From JASJBU01 sp963790775 (GTDB lineage: Bacteria > Pseudomonadota > Gammaproteobacteria > Chromatiales > Chromatiaceae), in contig CAWBPR010000008.1 of the NCBI GenBank assembly GCA_963790775.1, positions 248,001 to 312,000 on the forward strand: DNA of 64,000 nucleotides. The letters run 5' to 3'. Shown here piece after piece: positions 16,937 to 26,300 of the stretch. Both the position numbers and the translations under genes were made by a program. The notes under the pieces were generated by a model that saw only the letters and a program-made list of their open reading frames with translations, made no database searches and was not told where the DNA came from. Each line of letters starts with the position of its first letter. Within the stretch, counting starts at the first letter, position 1.

Positions 16937-19105
16937 ATGAGAGGTTTGCCAAAGGCAATCAGCGGCTATATAGGTAGCAGCTCTATATTAGGCAGGGTCT
17001 TGACGAGGAATTTTATATATCTACTGCTTCTTATTTGGTTTATGCCTGCTTGTGTGTGGGCAGACATCTATTTAAAGGCTATTGATTTCTCTGTATACGA
17101 TGGAGACAAAGTGCAGCTCAACTTGAAAATGAGTGAGCAGGTGCCTGAGCCAGTGAGTTTTTCGACAGATAATCCTTCCAGAATATCGCTGGATTTCATG
17201 GGCGTTAAGAGTGACCTGGGTTACAAGACCAAGCTGATTGGGGCAGGTTCTGCCCATTCGGTTACTGCATTAGAAGCGGGTAATCGAACCCGTGTGGTCA
17301 TTAACCTTACCAACTCAGTAAGTCATGAGGTAGCGGTTAAGGGTGATCTGGTAAGGGTATTGCTTGGCGATAGTAAGAGATCTACCTCTGTGCCCAATGT
17401 CTCTCCAGCAAATGTCACCGGGATCAAAAACAACATCAAGTCAAGCACTGAAAGTTTTGGTATTAACAGTGTTGACTTTAGGCGCGGCAGTTCCGGAGAG
17501 GGTCGTGTGTTGGTAACACTTGCTGACCCAACAATACCAGTGGATGTCAGGGAAGAAGGTGGACGTATTATCGTTGAGTTTTTTAAAGCGGCTATTGCCC
17601 CATCAATGCTGCAGACACTTGATGTTATTGATTTTGCCACTCCCGTAACCCAGATAGAAACCAGACCGAGTGGCGAAAATACAATTCTAGAAATAACCCC
17701 TACGGGTGAATATGACTACCTTGTATACCAGGCTAATGAAGTCTTTGCAGTAGAGGTCAGATCACTGTCTAAACAAGAAAAGGAAGCGCTGCTGAAAGAA
17801 CGTATGGTTTTTACTGGAGAAAAGCTATCACTAAATTTTCAGGATATTGAAGTTCGCTCAGTTTTGCAGCTGCTGGCGGATTTTACCGGACTTAATCTGG
17901 TAACAAGTGATACCGTGAGTGGCCGAATAACTTTACGTTTAAAAAATGTTCCATGGGATCAGGCGCTAGATATCATTTTAAAATCAAAAGGTTTATCTAA
18001 GCGACAAACAGATAATGTAATCATGGTTGCGCCGACAGAAGAGATAGCAGCGCGCGAGCAGCTTGAACTGGAATCCCAACAGAAGATAGAAGAGCTTGCT
18101 CCATTGCGGTCGGAATTTATTCAGGTCAATTATGCCAAGGCAGGAGATCTGGCTAGCTTGTTAAAATCTGAGGAAAATCGACTGCTTTCAGAGCGTGGGA
18201 ACGTTACTGTTGATGAACGAACAAATACTATCCTGATTCAGGATACAGTGGCAAAACTAGAGGATATACGCCGCCTTCTATTGAAACTCGATATTCCAGT
18301 TCGCCAAGTATTAATCGAGTCACGCATCGTAATTGCGAATAATGACTTCGCAAAAGATCTTGGAGTTCGATTCGGAGCCACCTACAATGGCAGTACTTAT
18401 AGTGGGGATGATTTCAGTTCTATGCAAATGGTTACCGGGGGAGTGGATGGCTACATAAGTGGCACTAACTCTTTTGTTGGAGGGGTTGAAATCCCAGGAG
18501 GCTCAGGTCAGGAGGGTCTGATGGTTAACCTTCCTGTGAACGCGCCATCTGGTGCAATCAACTTCCTGGTGGGAAAGTTGGGGTCCAATTTGCTTCAATT
18601 GGAACTCTCCGCCATGCAGAGAGAGGGTAAGGGTGAGATTGTCTCAAGTCCTAGGATCATTACCTCCGATCAAAATCAAGCTTCGATCAAGCAGGGGTTT
18701 GAAATCCCTTATCAGGAAGCGAGTTCAAGTGGTGCGACATCGGTGAGTTTTAAAGAGGCAGTTTTGAAGTTGGATGTGACACCACATATTACGCCTGATG
18801 ATCGTGTGCGGATGGATCTTCAGATCAACAAAGACAGTCCTGACTTTACGAATCTGGTACTAGGCGTGCCTCCCATGGAGACGAGGAAAATCGAGACTAC
18901 AGTACTTGTGGATAATGGTGAGACGGTTGTTCTGGGTGGCGTATTTGAGCGAACCAAGACAACGGGAACTGAGAAAATACCATTTTTCGGAGACATTCCT
19001 TATCTTGGTGTGCTTTTCAGAAGAAATGAAGAGAAGGATGAGAACAAGGAACTGCTGATTTTCGTTACCCCAAAGATCTTGAAGGAGGCCTTGAGCGTAC
19101 GCTGA
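16937..19105 (+). CDS. pilQ: type IV pilus secretin PilQ
   Basis: A 722-residue outer-membrane secretin forming the pilus exit pore. A long N-terminal signal region (hydrophobic about 27-41, cleaved after VWA) is followed by two AMIN domains (about 50-135 and 170-265), the N0/N1 region (LNFQDIEVRSVLQLLADFTG) and the secretin core with the signature VPPMETRKIETTVLVDNGET near residue 645 and a GGVFERT segment. AGAGGA precedes the ATG at 16937. It is the last gene of pilMNOPQ and is followed by a clear terminator. Confidence 0.96.
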   Translation: MRGLPKAISGYIGSSSILGRVLTRNFIYLLLLIWFMPACVWADIYLKAIDFSVYDGDKVQLNLKMSEQVPEPVSFSTDNPSRISLDFMGVKSDLGYKTKLIGAGSAHSVTALEAGNRTRVVINLTNSVSHEVAVKGDLVRVLLGDSKRSTSVPNVSPANVTGIKNNIKSSTESFGINSVDFRRGSSGEGRVLVTLADPTIPVDVREEGGRIIVEFFKAAIAPSMLQTLDVIDFATPVTQIETRPSGENTILEITPTGEYDYLVYQANEVFAVEVRSLSKQEKEALLKERMVFTGEKLSLNFQDIEVRSVLQLLADFTGLNLVTSDTVSGRITLRLKNVPWDQALDIILKSKGLSKRQTDNVIMVAPTEEIAAREQLELESQQKIEELAPLRSEFIQVNYAKAGDLASLLKSEENRLLSERGNVTVDERTNTILIQDTVAKLEDIRRLLLKLDIPVRQVLIESRIVIANNDFAKDLGVRFGATYNGSTYSGDDFSSMQMVTGGVDGYISGTNSFVGGVEIPGGSGQEGLMVNLPVNAPSGAINFLVGKLGSNLLQLELSAMQREGKGEIVSSPRIITSDQNQASIKQGFEIPYQEASSSGATSVSFKEAVLKLDVTPHITPDDRVRMDLQINKDSPDFTNLVLGVPPMETRKIETTVLVDNGETVVLGGVFERTKTTGTEKIPFFGDIPYLGVLFRRNEEKDENKELLIFVTPKILKEALSVR

Positions 19106-19126
19106 AAAGGGCCATGGAACTGGAAG

Positions 19127-19154
19127 AGGCGCATCCAGAAGGTGCGCCTTTTTT
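19127..19154 (+). terminator. Rho-independent terminator after pilQ
   Basis: Arms AGGCGCA (19127-19133) and TGCGCCT (19143-19149) enclose a nine-base loop and run into six T residues (19149-19154). It lies 22 bases after the pilQ stop and should end the pilMNOPQ transcript. Confidence 0.85.
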
Positions 19155-19811
19155 ATTGCGTTCGTACCAAGTCAGGCGCGAAGCAAGAAACATGAGGTTC
19201 CTTAAACCGGATATTCGCAAAGCCCACGATTGAGGAGAGGGCGCGTGGGATGGAGTCTAACTGGTATTTGTGCCTGTAGGATCGTCAGGATAGGTCTGAA
19301 AGCGAAAAAGCCTGGTGTATTAAAGTGCTGGGTCATAAGGTGTGTTGTTCCCTCGTGGGTGGATTGGCGCATGACTAGAAAAACTTTCATCAGTGGTTAG
19401 ATGTAGATCAGAAATCCAGCGTCAACATGAAGAAGGTTTGGTGTCTTACACAGGTAGATCTGAAACAAATCTGAAATCTGGGTATTGATGACAGGCTGAT
19501 TTTGTGTGCAGTCAAATCGATTCATGGACCTTATTTGGGAGGAGAAGCCTTGCAGATGTATTCTGTAAGACAGATATCCTGTTTTGTGATTTGAGGTTTA
19601 GTGTCATAAAAAGGTGGTAAGCGGCGAACCAATTAAATGTACTGCCGTACTGTGTAATCCGCAGCTATGGGCGAGAAGTGCATTGGCGCACATCCAATCC
19701 TGATTAATCATGTTGCATAACCTGATATTCCAGTATTTATTTGCTGATTTTATGTGGTATTTTTTTAAGGTGAACTTGCGCTAATGGCCAACTCTGACTT
19801 ATCTTCCACCC
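19155..19811. other. 657-base intergenic region between pilQ and aroK
   Basis: I find no convincing gene. In many relatives aroK follows pilQ directly, so this spacer is longer than expected. It holds no recognised insertion-sequence end or RNA gene. T-rich sequence just before aroK (around 19740-19770) may belong to an aroK promoter. Confidence 0.45.
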
Positions 19812-20333
19812 ATGAATCGTAAACAGAACTTATTTATCATTGGTCCCATGGGTGCAGGTAAAACTACTGTCGGGAAGCAACTATCACGCGTGCTAGGTAT
19901 GGAATTCATTGATTCAGACCAAGAAATTCAGCGCCGTACGGGAGTCGATATCCCAACTATTTTTGAATTTGAAGGGGAAGAGGGTTTTCGAGTTCGAGAA
20001 AGGACAGTGATTGATGAACTGACATCAAAAGACGGGGTTGTGCTAGCGACCGGAGGCGGAGCTGTCTTGGACGCGGACAACCGCCGGGTGCTTTCGTCGA
20101 GAGGATTTGTCATCTATCTCCACTGTAGTCCGGAACAGCAATTTGAACGAACATTTCGTGACCGGAATCGCCCGCTTATCCAGACGAACGATCCATTGGC
20201 AAAACTTAAAGGCCTTATGCAGGAGCGTGAACCCTTATATCGACAAACTGCGGATTTAGTCGTCATCAGTGAGCGTAGAAATGCTCAGGCTGTGGTGCGA
20301 GAGATTCAGGCCGAGTTAGATTCGATTGGCTAA
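19812..20333 (+). CDS. aroK: shikimate kinase
   Basis: A 173-residue cytosolic kinase converting shikimate to shikimate 3-phosphate in aromatic amino acid synthesis. Walker A is GPMGAGKTT (11-19), the substrate-binding DSD is in FIDSDQEIQ, the Arg-containing EFEGEEGFRVRE and the GGG loop (ATGGGAV) are present, and the lid Arg is in RDRNRPL. The ribosome-binding site before ATG 19812 is weak. aroB follows after 33 bases. Confidence 0.96.
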   Translation: MNRKQNLFIIGPMGAGKTTVGKQLSRVLGMEFIDSDQEIQRRTGVDIPTIFEFEGEEGFRVRERTVIDELTSKDGVVLATGGGAVLDADNRRVLSSRGFVIYLHCSPEQQFERTFRDRNRPLIQTNDPLAKLKGLMQEREPLYRQTADLVVISERRNAQAVVREIQAELDSIG

Positions 20334-20366
20334 TTGTGGGTTTAAAAAATTAAGTTAGGAGTGATT

Positions 20367-21458
20367 TTGAGTACTGTGTTGACAGCTCTTGAAGTTGAAT
20401 TGGGGGATAGAAGCTATCCGATCTATATTGGCGCTGGGGTTTATCAAAAAGCCGATATTTATCAAAAGCATATTAGCGGGAGTCAGGTGATGGTGGTGTC
20501 AAATGAGACCATTGCTCCACTCTATCTTCAGGGTACACTAGAGGCTTTGGATGGCTTTGATGCGAAAAGTGTCATTTTACCAGATGGTGAAGCGTACAAA
20601 ACACTTGAAGTTTTGAACCAAATTTATACCGCTCTGCTGGAAAACCGTTTTAACCGTATGTGTACGTTGATTGCGCTTGGGGGTGGAGTGGTTGGCGACA
20701 TGGCCGGTTTTGCCGCAGCCACGTACCAGCGTGGCGTGCCATTAATTCAGGTGCCGACCACATTGCTCTCTCAGGTTGATTCATCCGTTGGCGGGAAGAC
20801 TGGTGTCAATCATTTTTTAGGAAAGAATATGATTGGAGCATTCTATCAGCCAAAGGCGGTGTTGGCTGATACAGCAACGCTTGAAACGTTGGATGCGAGA
20901 CAACTCTCGTCAGGAATTGCAGAGATCATCAAGTATGGCTTGATTATTGATGCTGAGTTTTTTGCCTGGTTGGAAAAGAATATGGATGCCTTGCGCTCCT
21001 TAGATAAAGATGCCTTGGCCTATGCAATTCGACGTTCCTGTGAATGTAAAGCGGATGTGGTTGCAGCAGATGAGCGGGAAACCGGGAAAAGAGCATTGCT
21101 CAATCTAGGGCATACATTCGGGCATGCGATTGAAACAGGTATGGGTTATGGTAATTGGCTGCATGGAGAAGCGGTCGCTGCCGGTATGTGCATGGCTGCA
21201 GATCTGTCGCGTCGACACGGCTGGATGTCTGACGACGATTTTGATAGATGCTGCAGATTGATAGCGCGCGCTGGTCTTCCTGTTAATCCCCCGGAAGAGC
21301 TTAGTGCTGATCGTTTCAGGGAATTGATGGCGGTAGATAAAAAGGTCATGGACGGAAGGCTCAGGCTTGTACTATTGAAAAGCATTGGATCGTCGTTAGT
21401 AACTGATGACTTCGAAATGGACAAGCTCAAGCAGACATTGACTGAGTATGGGCGCTGA
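20367..21458 (+). CDS. aroB: 3-dehydroquinate synthase
   Basis: A 363-residue NAD- and metal-dependent enzyme, second step of the shikimate pathway. I place the start at TTG 20367 because AGGAG (20357-20361) is 5 bases upstream; a GTG at 20361 overlaps that site. The family motifs GGGVVGDMAGFAAATYQRG, VPTTLLSQVDSSVGGKTGVN and the metal ligands in LNLGHTFGHAIE and WLHGEAVA are all visible. It is cotranscribed with aroK and the DamX-like gene that follows after 14 bases. Confidence 0.95.
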   Translation: MSTVLTALEVELGDRSYPIYIGAGVYQKADIYQKHISGSQVMVVSNETIAPLYLQGTLEALDGFDAKSVILPDGEAYKTLEVLNQIYTALLENRFNRMCTLIALGGGVVGDMAGFAAATYQRGVPLIQVPTTLLSQVDSSVGGKTGVNHFLGKNMIGAFYQPKAVLADTATLETLDARQLSSGIAEIIKYGLIIDAEFFAWLEKNMDALRSLDKDALAYAIRRSCECKADVVAADERETGKRALLNLGHTFGHAIETGMGYGNWLHGEAVAAGMCMAADLSRRHGWMSDDDFDRCCRLIARAGLPVNPPEELSADRFRELMAVDKKVMDGRLRLVLLKSIGSSLVTDDFEMDKLKQTLTEYGR

Positions 21459-21472
21459 GCTGATCCGATAGA

Positions 21473-23080
21473 GTGGCAATGGCCGGTAAAAACACTGATT
21501 ACTTCACAACATTAGAAACGTCTCAGAGATTTGATCTGATACGCCATCTTATTGCGAACAGTGAAATTATCCCCCTGATTCGCGGCCCGTCAGGAATCGG
21601 AAAAAGTCTGCTTGCAAGCCGTATCCAGCAGTTGGCTCCTGATAATTGGTCGGTATGTCTTTTGGAGGCGAGGGCGACAATGTCGCCTGAGCAGCTTTTG
21701 ACATATATCGCACGTTGTTCAGGCTGGGCGGACAAGGATATTCAGCAAGATCCGTTGCAGGGCTTGGTCCGGAGATTTGAAGCGATGCGGGAACAGGGAT
21801 TGGTTCCGGTAATTCTAGTAGATGAGGCGCAACTTCTCCAGCCAACAGGGTTGATAACGTTGTTGCGGCTGTTTGAAAGGCAGCGAGCAGGGGAGCCGTT
21901 AGTCAGTATTGTTCTGTTTGCCGATGAGCAAATTGATATGCTGCTTTCCACCCCCCAATTGCGGATTATGTCTCCCCAATCCATTCAGGTGATCGATTTA
22001 CAGCCACTCAACAGGGAAGAAGCAACCTCATTCATGCATTTTGTGTTGCAGGTGGAAAATCTATCAGCTGATCTTGAGCTGGACAGTTCAAAGCTGACCC
22101 AGTTATTCAGGGAAACAAAAGGTGTTCCGGGACTGCTTCGCCAGGAAATCTTGAACTCAGTCGGTGAGCGTGGTGTGAAGCAGGCCTCCGATGAAAATAG
22201 TCATCGTCGATTAATCTATATCGCAATGCCAATCCTGATCCTGGTGGGCGGAGTGCTATTTTTTGAAGATAATATTAATCAAGTCTTCAAAGGGCCGGAG
22301 TCGGGAGCAGCAAAACAACCCGAAGCGTTGAACGATTTCAAACAAGCCGATAGGGCGACCGAGCAAAAACTGGACAATCAAGGGTATCTGGAGTCTGTGC
22401 CGCCACCGCCGGTCTCTGTTGAGGTTCTCAAACAACCAATAGAAGTTCCTGCACTTGTTCTAGAGCATGGGGTTGGCGATTCGAATGAGGCAGATCAACA
22501 AGCCGGCCCCGCTATTGAAGGCATATTGGCGGATCATGGTGCGCCTGAGGCATTAGCTAATGCGATTGATCAGACGGGGGATATTGCGGGAAGCTCGTCT
22601 GAACAAGTAGCACCGCCAGAATCGTCAGAGGAGCCTACGCTAGAGCCTGAAATCGCGCCGGTAGTCCTGCCTGATCGAGAAATTGAAGAGGGAATGCAGC
22701 CATTAGAAGCTGCAGTTGCAGGGGTTGTCGAAGAGGAAGGGGCTTTGCTTGATCAGGCTGTATTAACAGCAGACCCGGTTGACCCGTTATCTGGGAGTGA
22801 ATGGGTTAGGACGCGTACTCCCGAGCACTATACGCTTCAGTTGTTGGGGGTCGAAAGTCTCGCGTCACTCAAAAAGTACGTGTCACAGCATGGTCTTAAA
22901 GGCGAGATTTTTTATATCAAAACCCTGAGGAATGGAAAACCCTGGTTTTCACTGCTCTGGGGTGAATTTCCTGATAAATTGAATGCGATTAATGCGCAAC
23001 AAGATTTGCCTCCTTCGGTGAAGCGTGCTGGTATCTGGTCCAGGTCCTTCGCTGAATTGCAGAAACTGCTTGCCCAGTGA
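21473..23080 (+). CDS. damX: DamX-like protein: AAA ATPase domain plus SPOR domain
   Basis: A 535-residue protein with three parts. Residues 1-240 are an ExeA-like AAA ATPase with Walker A GPSGIGKS (38-45) and Walker B VILVDEAQLL. A single membrane helix follows at about 244-262 (IYIAMPILILVGGVLFF). A long acidic, Pro-rich linker leads to a C-terminal SPOR domain (about 450-535) that should bind denuded glycan at the septum. The aroB-damX order is conserved in gammaproteobacteria. Start may be GTG 21473 or ATG 21479; neither has a strong ribosome-binding site. A role in cell division is inferred from SPOR proteins. Confidence 0.88.
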   Translation: MAMAGKNTDYFTTLETSQRFDLIRHLIANSEIIPLIRGPSGIGKSLLASRIQQLAPDNWSVCLLEARATMSPEQLLTYIARCSGWADKDIQQDPLQGLVRRFEAMREQGLVPVILVDEAQLLQPTGLITLLRLFERQRAGEPLVSIVLFADEQIDMLLSTPQLRIMSPQSIQVIDLQPLNREEATSFMHFVLQVENLSADLELDSSKLTQLFRETKGVPGLLRQEILNSVGERGVKQASDENSHRRLIYIAMPILILVGGVLFFEDNINQVFKGPESGAAKQPEALNDFKQADRATEQKLDNQGYLESVPPPPVSVEVLKQPIEVPALVLEHGVGDSNEADQQAGPAIEGILADHGAPEALANAIDQTGDIAGSSSEQVAPPESSEEPTLEPEIAPVVLPDREIEEGMQPLEAAVAGVVEEEGALLDQAVLTADPVDPLSGSEWVRTRTPEHYTLQLLGVESLASLKKYVSQHGLKGEIFYIKTLRNGKPWFSLLWGEFPDKLNAINAQQDLPPSVKRAGIWSRSFAELQKLLAQ

Positions 23081-23366
23081 ATTTTGGATATGTATATATC
23101 TTTATATATATCAGATGGTTATGCAGATTTTTGAGAGCATCATAAAAGTAATAATTTGTTGCCCGAATTGAAATGGCGCTGGGCGGAACCGGTAAGATGC
23201 TAGCCTGAGTGACAATTCTCAAGTATCCTACGCGGTTCTTCGTCCGTTCGTGGGCGTCTGGGCGGCCTGATTGTTTCGCGGAATTTCCTTTTTAGGTTAT
23301 TGCAGATAGCTCTACCGTCGGGGTACGGTCGGTTAGTGGGCCAAATAACAAACTTAGAGGTATGCA

Positions 23367-26300
23367 ATGGGCCAAAGTAGTTTGCCTCCAAAACAGGGTC
23401 TGTATGACCCGGCTAATGAGCATGATGCCTGTGGCGTGGGTTTTGTCGCCAACATCAAGGGTGTAAAAAGTCATCAGATTGTTCAGCAAGGGCTGGGGAT
23501 ACTGAATCGTCTAACCCATCGTGGTGCTGTGGGTGCGGACCCCAGGGCAGGTGACGGTGCGGGGATACTGCTGCAGATGCCGGACGCCTTTCTCCGCTCA
23601 GTCGTCGAGTTCGATTTGCCGGCTGCTGGTGACTATGCTGTCGGCATGATATTCCTGCCTCGCAATGAGGCTAGCCGGAATGAGTGTGAAGAGACCATCG
23701 AAGCCCTGGTTCGGGCTGAGGGCCAGGGTGTTATCGGCTGGCGCGATGTGGCTGTCGACAATTCCGGACTGGGTTACAGTGTCAAACCCACAGAGCCAGT
23801 GGTGCGCCAGATATTTGTCTCCCGTGGCGGCAACTGCAGCGATCAGGATGGTTTTGAACGCAAACTCTTTGTGATTCGCAAGCAGATCGAGAAACTGGTG
23901 CGGGATGCCGAGATGGAGGGAGGCGATGACTTCTACTTCTCCTCATTTTCCTCCCGTACCATTGTCTACAAGGGTATGTTGCTCTCGGATCAGGTTGGTG
24001 AATATTACCGGGACCTTAAGGATGAGCGTATGGAATCCGCTCTGGCATTGGTTCACCAGCGTTTTTCCACCAACACCTTTCCGACCTGGGATCTTGCCCA
24101 CCCCTTCCGCATGATTGCCCACAATGGCGAGATCAATACCCTGCGCGGTAACGTCAATTGGATGGCGGCGCGTAAGAATTCCATGGCCTCCGATATACTA
24201 GGTGAGGATCTGGATAAGATCTGGCCGCTGATCCCGGAAGGTCAGTCGGATTCCGCCTGTTTCGACAATGCCCTAGAACTGCTGGTTGCCGGTGGCTACA
24301 GCCTGTCACATGCCATGATGATGCTTATACCCGAGGCCTGGGGCGGCAACAAGCTGATGGACGCAAAACGCCGGGCATTTTACGAATACCATGCTGCATT
24401 GATGGAGCCATGGGATGGTCCTGCTGCGGTAGCTTTCACCGATGGAAAGCAGATTGGTGCAACCCTGGACCGCAATGGCTTGCGCCCAGCCCGTTATCTC
24501 ATTACTGACGATGACCTGGTGGTGATGGCCTCCGAGATGGGGGTGCTCGAGATACCGGAAGAAAAGATCATCAAAAAGTGGCGTCTGCAGCCGGGCAAGA
24601 TGTTCCTCATCGACATGGAGCAGGGCAGAATCATTGATGATGCCGAACTGAAAGAGCAACTGGCGAGCGCCGAGCCTTATCAAGACTGGCTCGATCAGAC
24701 CCAGATCCAGCTGGATGAGCTGCCCTCCGACGTAGCTCCCATGGCCCCGGACGAGGAGACGCTGCTGGATACCCAGCAGGCCTTCGGCTACAGCCAGGAA
24801 GATATCAAGTTTCTGTTGACCCCTATGGTCATGACCGGACAGGAAGGGACCGGCTCCATGGGGGCGGATAATCCTCCCTCGGTGCTCTCGCTGCGGGCCA
24901 AGCACCTCTCGACCTATTTCAAGCAGAATTTTGCCCAGGTAACCAATCCACCCATCGACCCGATTCGGGAAGAATTGGTGATGTCCCTGGTCAGCCTGAT
25001 CGGACCCAGGCCCAATCTGCTGAATCCGTCGGACGCAGGCAAGCACATGCGCCTTGAAGTCTGTCAGCCGGTGCTTACGAATGAGGATCTGGAGCGGATC
25101 CGTCATGTGGAAGACAACACCGCCGGCGCATTCCGCACCAAGACCCTGGCCATCACCTATCCGGTGGCCAATGGCGCGGAGGGTATGCGTGAAGCATTGA
25201 CTGCTCTTTGTGACCTGGCGGAGCAGAAGGTGCGGGAGGGATACAATATCCTGATTCTCTCCGATCGCAAGGTGGATGCCGACAATATCGCCATACCAGC
25301 CCTGTTGGCGACCTCTGCGGTGCATCATCACCTAATCCGCAAAGGCTTGCGCACCGAGTCAGGCCTGGTACTTGAAACTGGCGCTGCATTGGAGATACAT
25401 CACTACGCAACCCTGGCGGGTTATGGTGCGGAAGCGGTCAATCCTTACCTGACCTTCGATACCATCCAGGATGAGTTGCCCCATTTTCCAGAGCGACTGG
25501 AGTTTGCCGAGGCGCAGAAACGATACATAAAAGCGATTGGCAAGGGGCTGAAGAAAGTGATGTCGAAAATGGGCATCTCTACCTATCAGTCCTATTGTGG
25601 CGCGCAGATCTTCGATGCCATTGGACTTTCCAGCGAATTAATCGACACCTACTTCACCGGAACCACCACCACTATAGAGGGTGCAGGTCTGATCGAGATC
25701 GCCTCCGAGGCGTTGAAATGGCATGACAAGGGATATGGGCATCAGCAGATCTACCGTAAGCATTTGGATGTCGGTGGAGATTATGCCTACCGCCTGCGTG
25801 GCGAGGATCATAACTGGACACCTGAGACCATTGCCAAGATTCAACATGCGGTGCGCAACAATGATTGGGCTACCTATGAGGCCTACTCCCGCGCGATCAA
25901 TGAACAAAATGAGATACTCCTGACACTGCGGGGTCTGTTCGATTTCAAGTGGGCAGCCGAGCCTTTGCCTCTGGAGGAGGTTGAATCCGCACAGGAGATC
26001 GTAAAACGGTTTGCCACCGGCGCCATGTCCTTCGGTTCGATTTCATATGAGGCCCATTCGACTCTGGCAAGGGCGATGAATCAGATCGGGGGTAAATCAA
26101 ATACCGGTGAGGGTGGCGAGGAGGCTGAGCGATTCAGGCCGCTCGCTGATGGCTCCATGAATCCCGAGCGCTCCGCTATCAAGCAGGTCGCTTCAGGTCG
26201 GTTTGGTGTGACTACCGAATACCTGGTCAATTCCGACGATATCCAGATCAAAATGGCCCAGGGCGCGAAGCCTGGGGAGGGCGGGCAGCTGCCCGGCCAC

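Noticed and set aside
23088..23113. TA-rich inverted repeat after damX
   Set aside because: Simple-sequence symmetry with a mismatch and no T-run; not a convincing terminator or operator.
24306..25331. A 341-codon open frame on the minus strand
   Set aside because: Opposite gltB in a conserved region; no ribosome-binding site and no family look.
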